5,162 bases of DNA from the NCBI GenBank assembly GCA_964503595.1, contig CAZDAM010000150.1, positions 1-5,162 of the forward strand, in the 5' to 3' direction. Under the pieces are notes generated by a model that saw only the letters and a program-made list of their open reading frames with translations, was not told the DNA's origin and searched no databases. Source of the stretch: CAZDAM01 sp964503595 (GTDB lineage Bacteria; Muiribacteriota; UBA6191). Shown in pieces: positions 1-5,162 of the stretch (position 1 is the stretch's first letter; each line of letters opens with the position of its first letter). The translations under genes and the position numbers were made by a program.

Positions 1-30
1 TTCACAGGGAAGTACTGTAGAATCCGGGTT

Positions 31-1218
31 GTGGAAAATTCAAGGAAAAATCAGGACAAAACGGGAAGCGTTTCCAAACTCAGGATTCTTCATTGCCCTA
101 CCACGACAGGGGGTAATCCGGTAAGTCTGGCTCGTCAGGAGAGACTTCTGGGAGAATCAAGTCACTCCATGACACTTGAGCAGAATTATCTGAACTATCC
201 GGTGGATCAGGTTCTCTGGGAGCCTTCGGATGGTTTTCTGAAGAGGGAGTGGAAGAGACTGTGTTTTGTACTTCTTCGTTTATCCAGGTTTGATATTGTC
301 CATTACAATTTTGGAACCTCCATCGCTCAGCCCGGACCATTTCAGAAGGATGGAGATTCCGTGCCGGTAGCCATAGTGCGATTTCTTTATGCAATGTATC
401 GCTGGTGGCTTCAGGGACTGGAATTTTTTCTTCTTAGAAGAAAGGGGATTCCGGTATTTGTAACCTATCAGGGCGACGATGCCCGTCAAGGGGAATACTG
501 CCGACAGAATTTTCGGATCCATTTTGCAGACAGGGTCAGGAAAGACTACTACACGCAAAGAAGCGATGCCTTCAAAAGGCTTCAAATCTCAAGGTTTGAG
601 CAAAACAGTCATAAAATATATGCCCTGAATCCGGATTTACTGAATGTCCTGCCTGAAACGGCGGGGTTTTTGCCATATTCCCATGTTCACCTTGAAGAAT
701 GGATGCCTGTTTATTCCCAGAATCATGAAGAACCCCTGAAATTTGTACATGCCCCAACCAATCGGGAAGTGAAGGGGACAGAGTATTTTCTGAATGCGCT
801 GGAGGAGCTCAAGGAGGAAGGTTACAGATTTGAGCTGATTCTGGTGGAAGGGGAGTCCTATGCCGAGGCCCAGAAGCTTTATGCCGGTGCAGATGTTCTT
901 CTGGATCAGTTGCTGGCCGGGTGGTACGGAGGTCTGACTGTGGAGCTGATGGCTCTGGGAAAACCCGCGGTGGTCTATGTTCGGGAAGAGGATCTGCATT
1001 TCATTCCCGAGCAGATGAAACAGGACCTTCCACATTTTCAGGCTGAGCCTGATACGGTCAAGGAAACTTTGCGCCTGATTCTGGAGATGCCGCGGGAAGA
1101 TCTGGTGCAAAGGGCCAGAGCTTCTCGAATTTTTGTTGAAAACTGGCATCATCCAGAGAGCGTGGCTCGACGGCTGATTCAGGATTATCGAGACGCCAGG
1201 AAGAAAGGGAAACTCTGA
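31..1218 (+). CDS. GT-B fold glycosyltransferase (GT4-like), polysaccharide biosynthesis
   Basis: This probably transfers a sugar from a nucleotide-sugar donor to a lipid-linked glycan on the cytoplasmic side of the inner membrane; donor and acceptor cannot be read from sequence. The 395-residue protein begins its N-terminal Rossmann-like domain with KLRILHCPTTTGGNP (residues 16-30), and has a VTYQGDDAR segment at 144-152. The C-terminal donor-binding domain runs from HAPTNREVKGTEYF (240-253) through GGLTVELMALGKP (300-312). Glu305 fits the second Glu of the GT4 EX7E motif, but the position eight residues earlier is Gly297, so the first Glu is absent. There is no signal peptide or clear membrane helix. 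The GTG at 31 is the only start codon between the left edge and the conserved core, but its Shine-Dalgarno is poor and the frame is open to base 1, so the gene may begin outside the window. The family call is fairly sure; the substrate is unknown. Confidence 0.8.
   Translation: MENSRKNQDKTGSVSKLRILHCPTTTGGNPVSLARQERLLGESSHSMTLEQNYLNYPVDQVLWEPSDGFLKREWKRLCFVLLRLSRFDIVHYNFGTSIAQPGPFQKDGDSVPVAIVRFLYAMYRWWLQGLEFFLLRRKGIPVFVTYQGDDARQGEYCRQNFRIHFADRVRKDYYTQRSDAFKRLQISRFEQNSHKIYALNPDLLNVLPETAGFLPYSHVHLEEWMPVYSQNHEEPLKFVHAPTNREVKGTEYFLNALEELKEEGYRFELILVEGESYAEAQKLYAGADVLLDQLLAGWYGGLTVELMALGKPAVVYVREEDLHFIPEQMKQDLPHFQAEPDTVKETLRLILEMPREDLVQRARASRIFVENWHHPESVARRLIQDYRDARKKGKL
1204..1210 (+). promoter_or_regulatory. 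Ribosome binding site for the AsnB-like gene
   Basis: AAAGGGA lies inside the last codons of the glycosyltransferase gene, seven bases before the ATG at 1218. That ATG overlaps the upstream TGA stop by one base (TGATG). The arrangement supports translational coupling and fixes the start, because residue 2 must be the catalytic cysteine. Confidence 0.6.
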
Positions 1219-3107
1219 TGTGTGGTCTTTTGGGACTTTGGGATATTCGCAAAGATCTTGAACTCACGAATTTTCTTGAGCGGGGGCTTCTGGCAATGAG
1301 TTGGCGGGGCCCTGATGCCAAAGGTCACTGGCAGACTGAAAAAACTCCCTTTTCGTTGGGTTTGGGTCATGCCAGGTTATCGATTCTCGATCTAACCGAT
1401 GCGGGGATTCAGCCCATGCATTCCTCTGATGGTAGCTGGACAATGGTTTTCAATGGTGAGATTTACAACTACCTGGAGCTTCGCGAAGAACTTGAGGCCG
1501 AAGGGATTTCCTTTAAAACCCGTACTGATACAGAAGTTCTGCTGGAATCCTGGAAGTTATGGGGGCGGGACTGCCTTCGTCGTCTGGATGGAATGTTCGT
1601 TTTTGCCGTCTTCAGCCACATCCATCAGACAATAGAAATCTATCGGGATCCGTTTGGTATCAAACCTCTATATTTCTTTGAGGAGGGTGGCAGATTTGGT
1701 TTTTCCTCGGAAATCGGGGCTTTGCTGGCATTAAGTGGGCAAAAACCACGCCTGAACTGGAACTCGGCTTACCGGTATCTGGTTTTTGGTGAATATGATG
1801 ATTCTCGGGAAACATTTTTTGAAGGCCTTTACTGCCTGTCTCCGGGAGCTGGGATCGCGCTTGATTGCAAGTCGGGGAACATTCGAAAGCATCAGTGGTG
1901 GGAGCCTTCGGTGAAACAGAGCTTTCAGGGAAACTTCGAGCAGGCTTCGGAGGAATTCCGTCATAAATTCGTAAGCTCGGTACAAAGGCAGCTTCGCAGT
2001 GATGTGCCTCTGGGCGCGGCTCTTTCCGGAGGGCTGGACTCTTCGGCAGTCGTCTGTGTGATGCGTCATCTTGAGCCGGATGTGCCGATTCATACTTTCA
2101 GTTATGTAGCCAGAGGCAGCCATCTGAACGAAGAGAACTGGGTGGATCTGATCACAGGAGTTACAAAGGCCCATTCATATCGGGTGGAAGTGCAGGCTTC
2201 GGAGTTGTTTCAGGATCTGGATGAATTGATCCTGACACAGGGAGAACCTTTCGGTTCTACCAGTATCTATGCCCAGTACAGGGTGTATCAGCTTGCCAGG
2301 GCCCAGGGGATTACCGTGACCCTGGATGGTCAGGGAGCCGATGAGCTTCTTGCTGGTTACAGCGGGTTTCCGGGATACCGGATGCGTAGCCTTATGGAAG
2401 AAGGACAGTTCGGCGCTGCGGGCAGATTTTATCAGAATTGGCGGAAGGGGCCAGGCCGGAGTCCCCTTGAGCCGCTCAGGACTTTAGGGCGCTGGTGGAT
2501 TCCGGAACCCATGCAGGGGCTGGCTTCATCTCTTGCGGGTGATAGTGGGAAGCCATTCTGGCTGAATGCCGGGAGTTTCCTGCAAAGGGGTGTCAGGATG
2601 GTTCGCCCACAGCCCGTTCATACATATTCAGAACCTGGCAGAAGACTGATGGGCCGACAGGCCTCAGCCCTGGTTGGCTGGGGATTGCCTGCTCTACTCA
2701 GGCATGGAGACCGGAATTCCATGCATTTTTCTGTGGAATCCCGGGTTCCGTTTCTGAATCTGGAAATTACAGAGTTTCTTTTCAGTCTCCCGGAAGATTT
2801 CCTGATCAGTGATCAGGGAGAAAGCAAAACTCTGATGCGTCATGCCTTGCGTGGAATTGTCCCCAATGAGGTTTTGGAAAGAAAGGATAAAATCGGATTT
2901 GCCACTCCCGGAGAAGACTGGCTTTGGGGTATGCAGGAGGTGGAATCCCGGGCTTTGGGGGCTCTGGATAGAATCCCTGTTTTTGAAGCCGGTGGGTTGA
3001 GGCCCTGGCTTGAGGATATGAGGCTGGGGAAGATCCGCTTTGACTGGTCCTACTGGAGGATTCTTAATTTCCTCAGGTGGGTGGATTTGCTGGATGTTGA
3101 TTGCTGA
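1218..3107 (+). CDS. asnB: Asparagine synthase (glutamine-hydrolysing) family amidotransferase
   Basis: Family members hydrolyse glutamine and pass the ammonia to an acyl-adenylate; AsnB itself makes asparagine from aspartate and ATP in the cytoplasm. The protein has 629 residues, within the range of longer AsnB proteins and longer than E. coli AsnB (about 554). The start is certain, since MCG puts the nucleophile at Cys2. The N-terminal Ntn glutaminase domain (about 2-200) keeps HARLSI with Arg53, FNGEIYN with Asn79 and Glu81, RTDTE with Asp104, and RDPFGIKPLY (143-152). The synthetase domain has the PP-loop SGGLDSS (270-276), EPFGSTSIYAQY (343-354), LDGQGADELLAGY (369-381), ESRVPFL (507-513), Lys537 in GESKTLMR and RKDKIGF (555-561). 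Both domains look intact. One difference is Gln372 where E. coli AsnB has Glu348. Lying between a glycosyltransferase and sugar-modifying enzymes, it may amidate a sugar acid (as proposed for WbpS-type proteins) instead of making free asparagine. The symbol names the family, not a proven activity. Confidence 0.9.
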   Translation: MCGLLGLWDIRKDLELTNFLERGLLAMSWRGPDAKGHWQTEKTPFSLGLGHARLSILDLTDAGIQPMHSSDGSWTMVFNGEIYNYLELREELEAEGISFKTRTDTEVLLESWKLWGRDCLRRLDGMFVFAVFSHIHQTIEIYRDPFGIKPLYFFEEGGRFGFSSEIGALLALSGQKPRLNWNSAYRYLVFGEYDDSRETFFEGLYCLSPGAGIALDCKSGNIRKHQWWEPSVKQSFQGNFEQASEEFRHKFVSSVQRQLRSDVPLGAALSGGLDSSAVVCVMRHLEPDVPIHTFSYVARGSHLNEENWVDLITGVTKAHSYRVEVQASELFQDLDELILTQGEPFGSTSIYAQYRVYQLARAQGITVTLDGQGADELLAGYSGFPGYRMRSLMEEGQFGAAGRFYQNWRKGPGRSPLEPLRTLGRWWIPEPMQGLASSLAGDSGKPFWLNAGSFLQRGVRMVRPQPVHTYSEPGRRLMGRQASALVGWGLPALLRHGDRNSMHFSVESRVPFLNLEITEFLFSLPEDFLISDQGESKTLMRHALRGIVPNEVLERKDKIGFATPGEDWLWGMQEVESRALGALDRIPVFEAGGLRPWLEDMRLGKIRFDWSYWRILNFLRWVDLLDVDC

Positions 3108-3121
3108 GGGTTGCTATTTTT

Positions 3122-3145
3122 ATGTATCTGCCGGATCCTGCCTAG
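3122..3145 (+). other. Possible seven-codon upstream mini-ORF
   Basis: ATG at 3122 opens a tiny frame encoding MYLPDPA and ends at TAG 3143-3145, four bases before the preferred ATG (3150) of the next gene. GAGGG at 3106-3110, overlapping the asnB stop codon, is the only Shine-Dalgarno-like sequence here. It lies 11 bases from this ATG, a little far. The oxidase start has no good site of its own, so ribosomes could reinitiate there after this mini-ORF. An ORF this short could be chance, and no attenuator hairpin is visible. Confidence 0.2.
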
Positions 3146-3149
3146 TTCT

Positions 3150-4361
3150 ATGACTCAATATGATTTTCTGATTGTCGGTGGTGGGATTGTTGGTCTTGCA
3201 ATTGCCAGATCGATTCAGGCTCATTCTCCGAAAGCCTCGATTCTGATCCTGGAGAAAGAGTCTTCTCTGGGACTGCATGCCTCAGGTAGAAACAGCGGAG
3301 TCCTGCATACGGGTATTTATTATCCATCCACAACCATGAAGGCCCGGTTTTGTCGTCAGGGGGCTCAGGCTCTGATGGAATATGCCACGGACAGAAAGAT
3401 TCCCTGGCGTCGCGATGGAAAACTTATCCTTGCGACTTCCTCAGAAGAAGAAAAAGCTTTTGAGGCTCTTCTGAAAAATGCCCGGGACAACGGGATTTCG
3501 GCACGGCTGGTTTCCAGTGATGAAGCCCGGACCATCGAACCTCATGCACGGCCAGGCCATTCTGCTCTTTTCTGTGAAGATACTTCGGTGATTGATAGTA
3601 AGGCAGTTTTAAAAAGCCTTGCTCAGGAACTGGAAGCATCGGGAGTATCGATTCTTCTGAATCAGCGGGTTGAAAAGATTGATCTGAAGTCTTCGACTCT
3701 GGAAAGCCAGAACCGGAAATTCGGGTTTGGGTATCTGATCAATGCTGCCGGTGCCTTTGCGGATTCGATTGCTCACTTGTGCGGCTTTGGCGGGAAATAC
3801 CGATTCCTTCCCTTCAAGGGGATTTATTACCGGATGAGGGAGGACGTAGCCTCCAGAATTCGGGGAAGTATCTATCCGGTTCCAAACCCTCAGCTTCCAT
3901 TTTTGGGAGTACACTTTACCAGGGTGATTTCCGGTGATGTGTATATCGGCCCAACTGCGATCCCGGCTTTGGGAAGAGAGAATTACGGTCTACTTGATGG
4001 TGCGTCACTTCAGGAGATGGGGCAGGTTCTGCTTCAGCTATCCAGAGCATTTCTGGCTAATCATCAGGGTTTTCGGCAACTGGTTCGGCGTGAAGCTCCG
4101 ATGTATCTGAAATCCCGTTTTTATGCTCAGGCAAAAAGACTTGTGGATGAGCTTCATGAGGACTGGATAGAGCCCAGTGCGAAAGTTGGAATTCGCCCCC
4201 AGCTGGTGAATCTGAAAGAAGCCAGGCTTGAGATGGACTTTTTGATGGAGAAGGGTCCGAACAGCCTGCATGTGTTAAATTCCATTTCCCCCGCCTTCAC
4301 CAGTTCGCTGGCGGTAGGCCAATATGTTTGTGAACAGATATTTGATTCCAATAAGGAGTAA
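3150..4361 (+). CDS. lhgO: FAD-dependent oxidase, L-2-hydroxyglutarate oxidase (LhgO/YgaF) family
   Basis: Family members use FAD to oxidise L-2-hydroxyglutarate to 2-oxoglutarate, feeding electrons to oxygen or the quinone pool; E. coli LhgO is membrane-associated. Counting from ATG 3150 (403 residues; E. coli LhgO is about 422), the N-terminus holds the dinucleotide fold YDFLIVGGGIVGLAIAR (4-20) and the ribose-binding acid in LILEKES (32-38). Then come SGRNSGVLHTGIYY (45-58), INAAGAFAD (197-205), FKGIYYRM (222-229) and IYPVPNPQLPFLGVHFTR (241-258). These match remembered LhgO signatures (HNSGVIHAGVYY, FRGEYFRL, IYPIPDPAMPFLGVHLTR) in order and spacing. The C-terminus has VGIRPQLVN (346-354) and ISPAFTSSLAVG (379-390). 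The frame also allows TTG at 3111, but its 13 extra residues match nothing and GAGGG abuts that TTG too closely; ATG 3150 is favoured. No signal peptide. The family is clear. The substrate is not, because the neighbours are glycan genes instead of glutarate-catabolism genes. Confidence 0.85.
   Translation: MTQYDFLIVGGGIVGLAIARSIQAHSPKASILILEKESSLGLHASGRNSGVLHTGIYYPSTTMKARFCRQGAQALMEYATDRKIPWRRDGKLILATSSEEEKAFEALLKNARDNGISARLVSSDEARTIEPHARPGHSALFCEDTSVIDSKAVLKSLAQELEASGVSILLNQRVEKIDLKSSTLESQNRKFGFGYLINAAGAFADSIAHLCGFGGKYRFLPFKGIYYRMREDVASRIRGSIYPVPNPQLPFLGVHFTRVISGDVYIGPTAIPALGRENYGLLDGASLQEMGQVLLQLSRAFLANHQGFRQLVRREAPMYLKSRFYAQAKRLVDELHEDWIEPSAKVGIRPQLVNLKEARLEMDFLMEKGPNSLHVLNSISPAFTSSLAVGQYVCEQIFDSNKE
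4353..4358 (+). promoter_or_regulatory. Ribosome binding site for the SDR epimerase gene
   Basis: AAGGAG sits at the end of the oxidase gene, five bases before ATG 4364, and is the strongest Shine-Dalgarno in the window. The oxidase TAA (4359-4361) lies between it and the ATG, leaving two bases between the genes, which suggests coupled translation with a high initiation rate for this last gene. Confidence 0.75.
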
Positions 4362-4363
4362 TT

Positions 4364-5162
4364 ATGCAGCTTGAGAATGCCCGCGTCCTGGTAATTGGTG
4401 GAGCCGGTTTCATTGGAAGTTTTGTGGTTGCCGAACTTTTGAAGCACAATGTGGCTGAGGTTGTTGTTTATGACAATTTTGCCCGTGGCAAGGAATCCAA
4501 CCTGAAAAAGCAGCTTCAGGATCCCCGGTGTAAGATGTATCCCAGTGGCGGTGATATCCGGGATACGGATCTTCTCAAGGATGCCATGAAGGGGATGGAT
4601 GGGGTGATTCACCTGGCGGCAATGTGGCTTCTTCATTGCAAGGATTTCCCCAGAACTGCGTTTCATGTCAATATCGAGGGCACTTTCAATATTCTGGAAG
4701 CCTGTGTCGAAGCCGGGATCAAGCGGCTGGTGTATTCCAGTTCCGCATCTGTCTATGGGGATGCCGTGGAAGTTCCCATGACGGAAGAGCATCCGTTCAA
4801 TAACCGCAATTTTTATGGGGCAACCAAAATTGCGGGGGAATCAATGTGCCGGGCGTTTTACGATCGTTATGATCTCTCCTATGTAGGACTTCGTTATATG
4901 AATGTTTATGGCCCACATCAGGATCAGACGGCGGCGTATACCGGGGTTATTCCCATCATGCTTAATAAGATTGATGCGAATGAGGCTCCCGTAATCAATG
5001 GAGATGGAACCCAGGCCTATGACTTTATTGATGTTGAAGACGTGGCCCGTTGCAATGTTTTGGCTTTGCAAAGTGAAGTCAGCGATGAATTTTACAATGT
5101 AGGAACCGGGGTTCAGACTTCGATTCGTGAGCTTTGTGAAACCATTCTGGATTTGAAGGATT
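4364..5162 (+). CDS. NAD(P)-dependent nucleotide-sugar epimerase/dehydratase (extended SDR), 3' end cut by window
   Basis: This extended short-chain dehydrogenase/reductase probably converts an NDP-sugar, for example by C4 epimerisation, to supply the neighbouring glycosyltransferase. The 266 codons present read without interruption to the right edge; such enzymes usually have 300-340 residues, so roughly 40-70 should be missing. Visible are the Rossmann motif GGAGFIG (12-18), Asp37 closing the second strand (VVVYDNFARG, which favours NAD), GDIRD (63-67), HLAA (83-86), the SSS of YSSSASVYG (124-132), the catalytic YGATK with Tyr151 and Lys155, and RYMNVYGP (177-184). A later YDFIDVEDVA (219-228) is the usual UDP-sugar epimerase/dehydratase stretch. 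After HLAA, the usual epimerase Q/H-x-S segment is replaced by MWLLHCKDFPR (87-97), which recalls a subgroup of SDRs from polysaccharide loci. Epimerase, 4,6-dehydratase or decarboxylase cannot be told apart from this part. The start is secure given the strong ribosome site and the immediate Rossmann fold. Confidence 0.88.
   Translation, partial: MQLENARVLVIGGAGFIGSFVVAELLKHNVAEVVVYDNFARGKESNLKKQLQDPRCKMYPSGGDIRDTDLLKDAMKGMDGVIHLAAMWLLHCKDFPRTAFHVNIEGTFNILEACVEAGIKRLVYSSSASVYGDAVEVPMTEEHPFNNRNFYGATKIAGESMCRAFYDRYDLSYVGLRYMNVYGPHQDQTAAYTGVIPIMLNKIDANEAPVINGDGTQAYDFIDVEDVARCNVLALQSEVSDEFYNVGTGVQTSIRELCETILDLKD

Noticed and set aside
637..1152. Minus-strand open frame of 171 codons within the glycosyltransferase gene
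   Set aside because: It lies wholly antisense to a conserved glycosyltransferase domain and shows no family motif; it is best explained as a by-product of codon use on the plus strand.
1731..2174. Minus-strand open frame of 147 codons within the AsnB-like gene
   Set aside because: It is antisense to the PP-loop region of a clear AsnB homologue, without recognisable domains.
3111..3149. N-terminal extension MLFLCICRILPSS of the oxidase as a signal peptide or lipobox
   Set aside because: It depends on a TTG start with the Shine-Dalgarno abutting it, has no proper signal-peptide layout, and the Rossmann fold begins directly after ATG 3150 as in LhgO homologues.
3108..3149. Terminator or promoter in the largest intergenic gap
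   Set aside because: Only a short GGATCC palindrome is present, with no stable stem followed by a T run and no convincing -35/-10 pair.
4154..4792. Minus-strand open frame of 212 codons across the oxidase-SDR junction
   Set aside because: It is antisense to two strongly supported genes, crosses their boundary, has no recognisable motif and has a composition rich in His, Ile and Pro typical of shadow frames.

Overview
The window is one strand of a compact, all-forward gene block from a bacterium, read as part of a surface-polysaccharide (exopolysaccharide, capsule or O-antigen) biosynthesis locus. Base composition looks balanced, near half G+C by eye, and even across all four genes, so nothing points to a recent insertion. 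I cannot assign a taxon. Nothing is specific to one phylum, though such gene sets are common in Gram-negative polysaccharide loci.

Layout, left to right: (1) a GT-B fold glycosyltransferase (31-1218), whose reading frame stays open to the left edge; (2) a full-length glutamine-dependent asparagine-synthase-family amidotransferase (1218-3107), overlapping gene 1 by one base; (3) an FAD-dependent oxidase of the L-2-hydroxyglutarate oxidase (LhgO/YgaF) type (best start 3150, end 4361); (4) the first 266 codons of an NAD(P)-dependent extended-SDR nucleotide-sugar epimerase/dehydratase (4364 to the right edge). Gene 4 is cut by the window end. Spacing is -1, about 42 and 2 bases, with no terminator-like hairpin or promoter between genes, so they are probably one transcript.

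How they may work together (inference): the SDR would make or alter a nucleotide sugar, the AsnB-like enzyme would form an amide using glutamine as nitrogen donor, the flavoenzyme would oxidise a 2-hydroxy-acid or similar group, and the glycosyltransferase would place a sugar on the growing glycan. Two details make this more than routine. The AsnB-like protein carries Gln where E. coli AsnB has the catalytic Glu of its SGEGSDE motif. An LhgO-type oxidase, usually linked to lysine/glutarate catabolism or metabolite repair, sits inside a glycan operon. No RNA gene, mobile element, CRISPR array or significant repeat was found, and there is no gene-free stretch over 300 bases.
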